DNA from: JADLBR01 sp964651705
GTDB lineage: Bacteria; Verrucomicrobiota; Verrucomicrobiia; JADLBR01
Direction of reading: 5' to 3'
NCBI GenBank assembly: GCA_964651705.1
Contig: CAZYWZ010000024.1
Coordinates: forward strand, 1 to 64,000
DNA: 64,000 nt
Shown: in pieces, positions 52,490-60,178 of the stretch
Layout: the number at the start of each line of letters is the position of its first letter
Numbering within the stretch: position 1 is the stretch's first letter
Translations under genes and position numbers: made by a program
Notes under the pieces: model-generated
The model's input: the letters and a program-made list of their open reading frames with translations, nothing else
Database searches by the model: none
Told to the model about the DNA's origin: nothing

Positions 52490-53905
52490 ATGAACAAAGC
52501 ATGGTTGTATGCCACATGTCCCGACGGCGCGCACTGGATGGTCCAGAGCCTGCGGGCGTGGGGGCTTTCGCTGTTGCGGGGCCTGCGACGCGTGGGGGAG
52601 GCGCCCCCCCACATCGGCGCGCTGCTAGACCGGGCCCATTCCCGGAGCGGCATCTTCTGCCAGGCGGCCGAGGCGTTATGGCTCCGGAGCCTCGGCGCCC
52701 ATGATCCGCGGCCCTTGCTCGTCACCCTGCGCCATCTGGCCGATGCGGTCGTCGCCCTGACCGGCATCAAGGCAAAGGTGACCGGAGCGATCCATCAGGT
52801 GGATATCGACCTCGGGGATCTGGCGGCCGACGAGCTGGCGTGCCTGGGGGACGTCATTTTGCTCTGGCGCCGCATCACGCTGGAGGACGGCAAACCGTTC
52901 TCGTTCCGCGCGCCCCCGCCGGGCGAACCGCACCAGCGCGCGGCCCGTCCGCCCTTCGATCCCCGCGATGCGGTCTCTTGGATCCACGCGTGCCGGATTG
53001 GCGACGGGGCGCGCCTGCTCATCGAGTTCGACCGGGCCGCGGGGGCCGTTGCGCCGCCCGCAGCGCCGAAGCAAGATGCCGCGACCCGGGCGGTGGACGC
53101 TGGCCCGCGGTTGACCGGGAGCCAGGCGTCGGCCTTCTCCGCGCTGATCCGGCTCTGGGAGTCCCGCTCCCGCCCGGAGACCGTCGCTGGCATCCGCCTG
53201 CGCCGCCACCCGCTGATGATCGGCCCGAGCGGGACAGGCAAGAGCATGTTAGCCAGGGAGCTGGCCCGCGCTGGCGGGGCCGCGTTTCTTGGGACCAGTC
53301 CCGGCTCATGGATCATCAACGGCGCCCGATACCAGCCATACACCCTGACGGCGATCGCGAACCGTTTCCGCTCTTCCGCGGCGATGGTGCTTTTCATCGA
53401 CGAGTTGGAGAAACTCGGCACCCGTCGCGCCAACACCTCGGACTGGAGCCGGTGCGTCTATGACGAGATCTTCTGCCTCCTGGACGGGCGGCTCGATGGC
53501 CTCGATGGCTGGGACGCTGCCTTGGAGCACCGGGCGCGCGCCGACATGCTGATCGTCTGTGCCGCCACCTTTCAGGATCTGTATCGCAAAAAGGTCGGCG
53601 CGCCGGGGGAGGCGCTCTTCGACCAGCAATGGGAGGAGGCCAGCATCCGCGACGCACTCGCGACTCAGGAGGTCCTGCCGGAGGAGTTGCTGTATCGGTT
53701 CGGCGCCGCGCTTGAACTCTCCCACCCCACCGCCGAGGAGTTCCGCGAACGCGTCGCGGCGCTCCACGCCGAGCTGGGCATCGGCGACGACCCCGAGTCC
53801 ATCGCGAGCGGGCTGCTGCGCTCCGGCAAGGGAATGCGCGCGCTGGAGGAGTACCTCACCGGGCTGGTGATCGGCGGGCCGGGGCCGGGCCCCTCGCCGG
53901 GCTGA
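52490..53905 (+). CDS. AAA+ ATPase
   Basis: A 471-residue ATPase. Residues 1-200 form an unfamiliar, mostly helical N-terminal domain starting MNKAWLYATCPDGAHWM. Walker A is MIGPSGTGKSMLARE near 243-257 and Walker B is AMVLFIDELEKLG near 298-310. Arginines in the C-terminal lid (RFGAALELSHPTAEEFRERV) suit a sensor 2 region. The core resembles MoxR/ClpX-like single-domain AAA+ proteins that act as chaperones or motors. It shares an 80-bp divergent intergenic region with the RNase HI-like gene. The function is unknown. Confidence 0.75.
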   Translation: MNKAWLYATCPDGAHWMVQSLRAWGLSLLRGLRRVGEAPPHIGALLDRAHSRSGIFCQAAEALWLRSLGAHDPRPLLVTLRHLADAVVALTGIKAKVTGAIHQVDIDLGDLAADELACLGDVILLWRRITLEDGKPFSFRAPPPGEPHQRAARPPFDPRDAVSWIHACRIGDGARLLIEFDRAAGAVAPPAAPKQDAATRAVDAGPRLTGSQASAFSALIRLWESRSRPETVAGIRLRRHPLMIGPSGTGKSMLARELARAGGAAFLGTSPGSWIINGARYQPYTLTAIANRFRSSAAMVLFIDELEKLGTRRANTSDWSRCVYDEIFCLLDGRLDGLDGWDAALEHRARADMLIVCAATFQDLYRKKVGAPGEALFDQQWEEASIRDALATQEVLPEELLYRFGAALELSHPTAEEFRERVAALHAELGIGDDPESIASGLLRSGKGMRALEEYLTGLVIGGPGPGPSPG

Positions 53906-53954
53906 GCGCTCCGGTCGCCCGCTCCCGCAGGGGGGGCGATGGGTCGCCCGGCCC

Positions 53955-54215
53955 TCAGCCGCCGCCCCGGCGCACCGCCCGGAGGACCTCGGGCGGGAAG
54001 AGTTCGGCCATCTCGACCCGCAGGGCGCGGGCGATGGCGAGCATCTCCAGGTCGCAGACCCGGCGGATGCCGGCCTCGATCTTGGCGACCGTGCCCCGGG
54101 GCAGATCGCAGCCCAGCCGCGCGCAGCGGCTGGAGAGCGCCTGCTGGGTGATGCCGCGCCGGGCGCGCAGCCGCCGGATCTGGTCGCCGACGACGTTCTG
54201 CCGGGACTGCTCCAT
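53955..54215 (-). CDS. XRE-family transcriptional regulator
   Basis: An 86-residue protein that is essentially one Cro/CI-type helix-turn-helix: GDQIRRLRARRGITQQALS, then CDLPRGTVAKIEAGIRRVC and LEMLAIARALRVEMAELFP. The start chosen (MEQSRQ) lies inside the first of two palindromes, an arrangement suited to autorepression. A start seven or more codons further upstream is possible. It is divergent from the GYF-domain gene at 54282 and probably controls both. Confidence 0.8.
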   Translation of the reverse strand: MEQSRQNVVGDQIRRLRARRGITQQALSSRCARLGCDLPRGTVAKIEAGIRRVCDLEMLAIARALRVEMAELFPPEVLRAVRRGGG

Positions 54216-54224
54216 TTTGGAGCT
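54208..54224. promoter_or_regulatory. Palindromic operator 1
   Basis: TGCTCCATTTTGGAGCT contains a perfect 5-bp inverted repeat (GCTCC, 5-bp spacer, GGAGC). It overlaps the XRE start codon and matches operator 2 at 14 of 17 positions. It is a likely binding site for the XRE protein. Confidence 0.6.
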
Positions 54225-54252
54225 TGACCCTACAGCGCGGGCCGCTTGGATT

Positions 54253-54269
54253 TGCTCTATCTTGGAGCA
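54253..54269. promoter_or_regulatory. Palindromic operator 2
   Basis: TGCTCTATCTTGGAGCA has inverted TGCTC/GAGCA ends separated by 7 bp and matches operator 1 at 14 of 17 positions. The centre-to-centre distance is 45 bp. It ends 12 bp before the start codon of the GYF-domain gene, where bound regulator would block transcription or translation. Confidence 0.6.
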
Positions 54270-54281
54270 ACACGGAGGGCC

Positions 54282-54941
54282 ATGGGGATCTATCTGCTGA
54301 GGGACGGGGTCCAGCAAGGCCCCTTTGCGCCGGACGCGGTCGGCCAGATGCTCGCCGCCGCCCAGTGCCATCCGGCCGATCTCGCGTGGCAGCCGGGCAT
54401 CGACGGCTGGGTCCCGCTTTCCGAGCTCCTGGGCCTGCCGCCGCCGCCGGCCGCCCCGCCGGGGCCCCCATTCCTCCATCGCTCCGGCCTTGGGGTTGTC
54501 TGGAGGCGGCTGGGGGTCTTCTGGGTTCTCTGCGCGCTCTGCGTTGGATTCGGGGCGCTGGCCGGGGTGGTGTTGCAGATTTCGCCCGACCAACCGGGCG
54601 AACAGCAGCCGACTGTCGCAGGATGCGCGGTCCTGGGATTCCTGGTCTTTCTCGTCGCGTCGGTGTACCTGGCGCCCGCCGTCATCGCGTTCGCCCGCGC
54701 CCACCATTACCGGTGGGTCATCGGCGCCATCAATCTCTTCGCTGGCCTCACTGGCATCGGCTGGGTCGCCACCCTGTTCTGGGCCGTCTGGCCATCGAAG
54801 ACTTCGTTCTTGGACCCGATCGCCGGGGACCCGACATCGAACTCCGCCGCGGCGGGCCGCCAGATCTATTCGCGGTGGGGCTCCTTCGCGCGCGCCTACA
54901 GCGATGCCGCCGCCCCTCCGCGCCTGCCGCCCTCGCGGTGA
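54282..54941 (+). CDS. GYF-domain membrane protein, superinfection-immunity-like
   Basis: A 219-residue protein preceded by a good ribosome binding site (GGAGGG). Residues 1-50 form a GYF_2/DUF4339 domain (IYLLRDGVQQGPFAPDAVG, then WQPGIDGWVPLSELL). Three hydrophobic segments follow, at about 75-98, 112-138 and 150-172. The last is the small block HHYRWVIGAINLFAGLTGIG and ATLFWAVW, typical of the superinfection immunity family known from phage Imm proteins. The tail is hydrophilic. A role in surface or membrane exclusion is inference. Divergently controlled with the XRE gene. Confidence 0.65.
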   Translation: MGIYLLRDGVQQGPFAPDAVGQMLAAAQCHPADLAWQPGIDGWVPLSELLGLPPPPAAPPGPPFLHRSGLGVVWRRLGVFWVLCALCVGFGALAGVVLQISPDQPGEQQPTVAGCAVLGFLVFLVASVYLAPAVIAFARAHHYRWVIGAINLFAGLTGIGWVATLFWAVWPSKTSFLDPIAGDPTSNSAAAGRQIYSRWGSFARAYSDAAAPPRLPPSR

Positions 54942-54999
54942 CCGGGCCACCGGACAGGACGCCCTATCCCGATATTTGAACCACAAAGGAGAGACACCC

Positions 55000-56049
55000 A
55001 TGAATCGTCGCACAGCCCACCCCATCGCCGCCCTCGCCGCCCTCGCGGCGCTTGGCGGACCCGCCCTGGTCTCCTGCGCCAAGATCTCGCTGACGCCGCC
55101 CGAGGAGCCGGTGCGCGCGAGCCTGATCAAGGCCCTGCCGCCGCAGCTGTCGGTGGCCGCGCTGGAGTGCTCTTGGCTCGACGAGGGCCAGGGGGCCCAC
55201 CTCTGCCGGTTCAAGGCGACCCTCAAGACCGAGGCGGACCTCTACATGCCCGCCGACCGGGGCGCCCGGGCGGCCGCGTTGGGCATCACCGATCAGGGGT
55301 TCATCTACGGCCGCTTCGCCGGGGTCCAATTCATCTCGCTGGCCAGCCCCAAGGGCACCGGGGCCGAGGTCTTCGGCCGCGTCTCGGTCGCCAAGTACGG
55401 CGACACGTGGCAGGCGGGCGACGCCCTGATCGAGGGGGGCGGCTCGCTCGATGGCCGACCCCTGGCCTCGTGGCCCCAGGGCGTGATCGTGACCGGTAGC
55501 CCGGAGGAGGCCGCCCTCAAGGCCGAGCACGACAGGCTCGTCGCCGACCGGCTCAGGGCCCAAGAAGAGCAGCAGGCGGCGATGGCCCGGGAGCAGCAGG
55601 CCAAGGCCGAGGCCGCCCGCGCCGCCGAGGAGCTACGGCTCAAGCGGGTCGCGGAGGGCAAGGCGGCGATGGCCGGGGCGCTCGGGTCCGGCCGCAAGTG
55701 GAAGGGGATCCTCCAATTTCGAACCAGGCCATACCAGCGGACCATCGAGCCTATTCCCATCGCCATCGAGGTGGAACGTGTCGAGGGTGAGGGGGCCGCG
55801 GTGGTGGCCACAATCCGCGCTGGAAAGGACGCGCCGGAACCGTGCGTCGGCTCACTGGTCCTGACGGACAAGGAAGCCGGGACTTGGAGGTGCGAGATGG
55901 TCTGGAAAGACACCAAGAGGGAGCTGAGCACGTACGTCGTCGACAGATCGGTTGCCATATCGATCGGCGCCGACGGCAATCCCGTGTTCGAACTCGCCGC
56001 CTCGTTCTCCTCGGCGGGAGGCACCGCCCGCCTCGAGCCCGCCCAGTGA
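55000..56049 (+). CDS. Lipoprotein with central coiled coil
   Basis: A 349-residue protein preceded by AAAGGAGAG. It has a signal sequence with the lipobox LVSC (C26), so it is exported and lipid-anchored. Residues 30-165 form a beta-rich domain (DLYMPADRGARAAALGITDQ, FGRVSVAKYGDTW). Residues 170-230 are a charged helix or coiled coil (EEQQAAMAREQQAKAEAARA). A beta-rich C-terminal domain ends at the stop. No family is recognised. It follows the GYF gene by 58 bp and may be co-transcribed. Confidence 0.65.
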   Translation: MNRRTAHPIAALAALAALGGPALVSCAKISLTPPEEPVRASLIKALPPQLSVAALECSWLDEGQGAHLCRFKATLKTEADLYMPADRGARAAALGITDQGFIYGRFAGVQFISLASPKGTGAEVFGRVSVAKYGDTWQAGDALIEGGGSLDGRPLASWPQGVIVTGSPEEAALKAEHDRLVADRLRAQEEQQAAMAREQQAKAEAARAAEELRLKRVAEGKAAMAGALGSGRKWKGILQFRTRPYQRTIEPIPIAIEVERVEGEGAAVVATIRAGKDAPEPCVGSLVLTDKEAGTWRCEMVWKDTKRELSTYVVDRSVAISIGADGNPVFELAASFSSAGGTARLEPAQ

Positions 56050-56201
56050 CTCGCCGCACCGGGGGACCTGCCCACCCAGCCGGAGGGCCGCGCCCAAGGG
56101 GTTGGGTGGAACCCTCGCGACACGGCCCCGATTCCCCGCCAATTGGCGCGGGATCGACAGGGTCGTCCCGGCGGGGTCGGCCGGGATAAGGGCCGGACCG
56201 C

Positions 56202-56735
56202 TCAGACCCCTGCCTCGCGCGACCCCCGCCGGTTGTCCAGAATCAGCGCGCAGGCGGTGGCCAGGGCGTTGATCGCCGCGAGCATCGATAGCGCGGCCCA
56301 GCCGACCGCGGGGCTCTGGCTCATGATCATCGAGGCCTCCAGCAGGATGGTGAACCCCCAAGCCTTGGCCGCGTCGCCGAAGGCCCGCGTGCCCCACCGT
56401 GCCACCGTGGTCGCCGAGAACCAGCAACCCCCGAGGATCGGCAGCCACAGCCACGGGTTCTCGCCCACCTCCCGGTGGGCGAGGTGGCTCACGAAGCAGG
56501 GAACGGCCCCGCCCATCGGCGCGGCCACGAGGAAGGCGATGGCGTTGACCCAGACCGTCTTCCTCTGGATGCCGAAGACCGCCCTCACCTGATCGACGGG
56601 ACCGGGGTCGGCTGGCGGACGTCCCGCGCGCCGGGCGCCCGCGGGCACAGGGCGCCTCCTGCGGCGATGTCGGCCGTTGAGGCCGTTCTCGGGGGTGCCG
56701 CCTTCTGGCTGGGTGATCAACTGGGTCGGTGTCAT
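56202..56735 (-). CDS. Membrane protein of unknown function
   Basis: A 177-residue protein. After an Arg/Pro-rich cytoplasmic start of about 60 residues come four hydrophobic segments: VWVNAIAFLVAAPMGGAVPC, then WLWLPILGGCWFSATTVA, AWGFTILLEASMIMS and ALSMLAAINALATACALIL. It resembles small conjugation or phage membrane proteins in general character only. The start chosen is MTPTQLITQ; longer versions would extend antisense into other DNA. It is convergent with the lipoprotein gene. Confidence 0.5.
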   Translation of the reverse strand: MTPTQLITQPEGGTPENGLNGRHRRRRRPVPAGARRAGRPPADPGPVDQVRAVFGIQRKTVWVNAIAFLVAAPMGGAVPCFVSHLAHREVGENPWLWLPILGGCWFSATTVARWGTRAFGDAAKAWGFTILLEASMIMSQSPAVGWAALSMLAAINALATACALILDNRRGSREAGV

Positions 56736-56948
56736 GGGGGAGGATAGGCCCGAGGGGACCCCGGCTGCCCGATTCCGAATCGGGTCCCGTCCCCCGCCGA
56801 CTCCCTTTGCCGTGCGCGACACCGTCATTCGGGGCCGGCCCAGGGCGCTGGACTCCGCCATGAAGCACGGATGTTTGGACCGCGGCGTCACGCCGCCAAG
56901 CCGCTCCCGCGCCGTTTCTGGTCGCGCCCCCGATCTCGCCCTGGCACA

Positions 56949-57251
56949 ATGCCGACCGTGGAGGGCCTGACATCGCTGACCTCGGCTTTCGGGCATCAGT
57001 TCTTCGTGCGGATATTGCCCATCGCGCTCTTCGTGCCGTTCCTGTTTTTCTGCATCGGCATCGTCACGCTATGGTTCACGGGTCGGCGCAAGATGTCGCC
57101 CGCGGTCGTCCTGCTCATTGGCCTCCTGGGCCTCGGGTTGCTGGTCGGGGTATGGAATCCGGGCATCCATCGCGGCGGCGGGCAGGCCCTGGACATGATC
57201 GTCAAGGCGCTCACCGCCGCCGCGCAGAACCTCCGACGCCTGCCGTTCTAG
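56949..57251 (+). CDS. Small two-pass membrane protein
   Basis: A 100-residue protein with two hydrophobic helices (ILPIALFVPFLFFCIGIVTL and PAVVLLIGLLGLGLLVGVW) separated by a basic loop (TGRRKMS), and a short amphipathic tail (MIVKALTAAAQNLRRLPF). Function unknown. Its stop overlaps the convergent stop of the ADP-ribosylglycohydrolase gene. Confidence 0.5.
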   Translation: MPTVEGLTSLTSAFGHQFFVRILPIALFVPFLFFCIGIVTLWFTGRRKMSPAVVLLIGLLGLGLLVGVWNPGIHRGGGQALDMIVKALTAAAQNLRRLPF

Positions 57252-58372
57252 GCTCTGGGCCCATCGCCCCAAGTCGACGATCGGGAACCGCCCAGGAACG
57301 GGTTCTCAAGCCGGTCCAGGGTCTGAAAGAGGTGCCCGTCATCGTCGGCGGTCGTGCGCCCGAGCAGCCCGTCGCGCCAACGCTTGGGAAGGGCGGCCTC
57401 GCCGTGGAGCGCGCCGACGGCGGCGCCGACGATGGCGCCGGCGGTGTCGTTGTCCCAGGTGTCGTTGACCGCCCGGACGATGGCCTCTTCGGGGTCGTGG
57501 CCGTGGATCATGAGCACGTAAAGTGCCGATGGCACGGTCTCCAGGAGGTACGCCCCGGAAAACCAGCCGTCGAGTGCCTCGCGAACCGGCAGCCCCCGGC
57601 GATGGGCCGACAGCACCTCGCACTCGACGTAGTCGCAGAGGCTGCCCTCGAACGATGACCGGGGCACGCGGCTCCTCAGCCGGGCCTTCCCTTCGATGGG
57701 TCGCGCGACCCCGATGAACCGGCGCACCCACCACGCCGGCCCGGGCGGGGATGCCATCTGGAGCAGTTCCCCGATCATGGCAGCAAAGGCCACGCAGGAT
57801 GCCGTCGATGTGGGATCGTCGTGTGTCAATGCGGAGGACAAGATCGCATCCGCCCAGGGGGAGGCGTTCGCGGCGTTGGCGTGGTAGAGCGGGACCGAGG
57901 CGACCCGCATCAGCGCCCCATTCCCGGCGGAGGGCTGGCCGCAATCCCACAGATCGCGCCCCGACCCGTGCGCCGCCAGGAAGCCCCGCATGGTCCCGCC
58001 GATGCCGAAGATCCGATGCGCGGCGCACCTCTCCGCGAAGTCCTTCGCCTCAAAGCCGCCCCGGTCCAGCATGGAATCCAAGAGCCAGACGGCGAGCTGG
58101 GTGTCGTCGCTGGGCAGGCCCACGCGCCGCCCCTCCGCGAAGCGGTTGGGCAGGTAGTCGCGGATCTCGCCGTGCGTCGCTGCGCGAGCCGCCGGCGCCA
58201 TCGATTCGCTGGTGTTTCCCAGAGAATCGCCCACGGCCAGACCGACGAGCGAGCCCCGCGTGCGGTCCATCGGCGGACGCCCGCCCGATGGCGCCTCCAG
58301 CGCTGGCGGCGCGGCGATCCGGAGCTTACCCGCCCGCCATAGTTCCTGTACCAACCCCGCGTTGTCGATCAT
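57248..58372 (-). CDS. ADP-ribosylglycohydrolase family protein
   Basis: A 374-residue protein, or 340 if started at the internal Met35 where the family usually begins (MDRTRGSLVGLAVGDSLGN). The metal-binding blocks are LPSDDTQLAVWLLDSM (DDT at 89-91), and NDTWDNDTAGAIVGAAVGAL near residue 310. These match DraG/ARH enzymes that remove ADP-ribose from proteins or nucleic acids. The N-terminal 34 extra residues and the 47-bp overlap with the ParA-like gene leave the true start open. Linkage to the ParA-like gene suggests a shared operon. Confidence 0.8.
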   Translation of the reverse strand: MIDNAGLVQELWRAGKLRIAAPPALEAPSGGRPPMDRTRGSLVGLAVGDSLGNTSESMAPAARAATHGEIRDYLPNRFAEGRRVGLPSDDTQLAVWLLDSMLDRGGFEAKDFAERCAAHRIFGIGGTMRGFLAAHGSGRDLWDCGQPSAGNGALMRVASVPLYHANAANASPWADAILSSALTHDDPTSTASCVAFAAMIGELLQMASPPGPAWWVRRFIGVARPIEGKARLRSRVPRSSFEGSLCDYVECEVLSAHRRGLPVREALDGWFSGAYLLETVPSALYVLMIHGHDPEEAIVRAVNDTWDNDTAGAIVGAAVGALHGEAALPKRWRDGLLGRTTADDDGHLFQTLDRLENPFLGGSRSSTWGDGPRA

Positions 58373-59234
58373 GGCACCTCCCGATGATCTCGGATGTCAA
58401 TCGCCTCAGGCTCTCGTTTGCCTCCTGCTCCACACAGACCCGCGACGCACCCCCGTCACCCGGATCGCGCGGCGCCCCGGCATTCAGCCGAACGACCGTG
58501 TCAAACGCGGCAGGCAGGGACGCGCCCGCCTCCCTGTCCCGGCGATGAAAGATCCTCGCCACTCTCTGGGGAAATACCTTCTCTCCGACCCCGACCTGAA
58601 CCCGCGCGACGCCCAACGGGCGGATCGGCCACCCGGTCTCCTCGGAAAAGGCCCGGATCTGATCGGCCAGCTCGCCGACACCCGTTGCCCCAGGCACATC
58701 GGGAAAGACCGGGACCACGTAAGCCGTCGCGCAGCGAAGGCCGTTCCTGGTCGGCGCCCCCGGTCCCGAGGGACAGTCGATGATTACATGATCATAAAGC
58801 CGGATGAGCGGCACCAGCGCGGCGTGGAGGGTGTCGTCGCGCCTCGATTCCGCCGCGCTCGCAGCAACGCCAAATCCCCAGGGCACGAGATCCAACACCC
58901 CCGCGCCGCCGACGCCCCCGAGCCCGCGCACGAGGCAGGCCTCCGCATCAAAGGCTCCCGCCCTCCGCGACGAAACCCCTCCGTCGAACAGCCGCGCCAG
59001 CGTCCGCCCCTCGGCATCGTGCCGCCGGCACTCGTCCTCCCCAAGCAGCGCGACCGAGGCCGCGCCATGCGGGTCGAGATCAATGAAGAGCACCCTCAGG
59101 CGGTGGTCCGCGGCCATGCTCTTCCCGACGCCCAGCGCGACTGCCGTCCGTCCCACCCCGCCCAGAGGACTCAGGAAGGCGATCCCGGCCTTTGCCCGAC
59201 CCCTCACATCGCCCCCCTCTCCTGCCTGCGCCAT
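58326..59234 (-). CDS. ParA-like protein lacking Walker A lysines
   Basis: A 302-residue ParA/MinD-fold protein. The deviant Walker A, normally KGGVGKTT, reads PLGGVGRTA at residues 23-31, so the signature Lys is Leu and the P-loop Lys is Arg. Switch motifs remain: VLFIDLDPHGAASVAL (48-63) and HVIIDCPSG. The start chosen is MAQAGEGG; an in-frame Met six codons upstream is also possible. No ParB gene or parS-like repeat was noticed nearby. ParA family ATPases segregate or position cargo. ATP hydrolysis may be lost here. Confidence 0.7.
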   Translation of the reverse strand: MAQAGEGGDVRGRAKAGIAFLSPLGGVGRTAVALGVGKSMAADHRLRVLFIDLDPHGAASVALLGEDECRRHDAEGRTLARLFDGGVSSRRAGAFDAEACLVRGLGGVGGAGVLDLVPWGFGVAASAAESRRDDTLHAALVPLIRLYDHVIIDCPSGPGAPTRNGLRCATAYVVPVFPDVPGATGVGELADQIRAFSEETGWPIRPLGVARVQVGVGEKVFPQRVARIFHRRDREAGASLPAAFDTVVRLNAGAPRDPGDGGASRVCVEQEANESLRRLTSEIIGRCHDRQRGVGTGTMAGG

Positions 59235-59529
59235 CCCCACCGTTGAGCCCATCCCAGGCGTCGCGTCAACCGAAAACCAGAACTCGGCGGGAAACCTGAC
59301 CGCCCGGTTGGCGCCCAAGCCTTCGAGCATCCAGCGGCGCGCCGCACCCGGGGGCTTGGCAATGAGTCTCCCCCTGGAAAAGGGCCTGCCGGGCATTCTC
59401 CTCTCTCCGGCGCCACCGCCCGGCAAGCGCGGAAAGGACTAGGGAGAAGGACCGCGCCCCGCCCGCGGGCTGACGAATCGCCTTGTCGCCCCAGAACCTT
59501 TGAATAGAGTGCCGCGCAATATCGGTAGT
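59235..59529. other. 295-bp divergent intergenic region
   Basis: This region lies between the ParA-like gene and RNase HI, which point away from each other. Open frames here lack coding character. Promoters for both genes should lie in it, but I cannot point to specific hexamers or repeats. Confidence 0.3.
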
Positions 59530-60117
59530 ATGGGCATGGAACAACTTCCACTTAAGTTCGACACGACGCCGGCGAAAGCTCCGGGCACGAAGATGCGGAT
59601 GCCCGCCCTCTCGAAGGTGATTCGGGACGCCCTCGTTGCATCGCCGAAGGCCGCCGCCTCCAAATCCCGCAAACCCACGCTCTGCATCCAATTCGATGGT
59701 TCCTGCCGGGGCAACCCCGGGCCGATGGGCATCGCGCTCGTTGTCCTGAGAGACAAGACACCGATCGGCCACTGCTCTGACAATCTCGATGCCGTGCTGG
59801 GCAGACCCGTGGACGGCACCAACATCCGCGCCGAGATGGTCGCTCTCGTCCAGGCCATCCGCCTCGCCGACAGCCTGTGGCGCAGCGGCCGCTACGGGGC
59901 CATCGAGATCTCCGGCGACTCAGAGTTCGCCGTCAAGGTGTTCAACGGCGCCAACAAGCCCAAGGACACCACCGTCGCCACGCTCGCCGCCGAAGCTTGG
60001 AAAGCCGCCCACCCCATCCGCCCCCAGCTCAGGGTTTCGTTCATCGAACGCGCAAAGAACTCCCGCGCCGACAAGCTCGCACAGGCCGCCTCGGCGGCGG
60101 CGCTCAAGGCGAGGTAA
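59530..60117 (+). CDS. rnhA: Ribonuclease HI
   Basis: A 195-residue protein that hydrolyses the RNA strand of RNA:DNA hybrids. All four catalytic acids are visible: D56 in IQFDGSCRGNPGPMG, E102 in NIRAEMVALVQA, D130 in IEISGDSEFAV and D181 in NSRADKLAQ. A 50-residue basic N-terminal extension (LPLKFDTTPAKAPG) precedes the core and is longer than in a minimal RNase HI. The start could be ATG 59530 or 59536. An upstream TTG is less likely. The closest intact relative in the window is the degenerate copy at 51990. Confidence 0.85.
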   Translation: MGMEQLPLKFDTTPAKAPGTKMRMPALSKVIRDALVASPKAAASKSRKPTLCIQFDGSCRGNPGPMGIALVVLRDKTPIGHCSDNLDAVLGRPVDGTNIRAEMVALVQAIRLADSLWRSGRYGAIEISGDSEFAVKVFNGANKPKDTTVATLAAEAWKAAHPIRPQLRVSFIERAKNSRADKLAQAASAAALKAR

Positions 60118-60178
60118 GCGCGCGCGCCATCGCCACGTGCCCGCTTTGCCCGGCATTCCGCAAGCCCCAGAGCTTCCC

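Noticed and set aside
53955..55226. 423-codon frame on the - strand extending upstream of the XRE domain
   Set aside because: Only the last 86 codons encode a recognisable domain. The rest is antisense to the GYF-domain and lipoprotein genes and crosses the operators.
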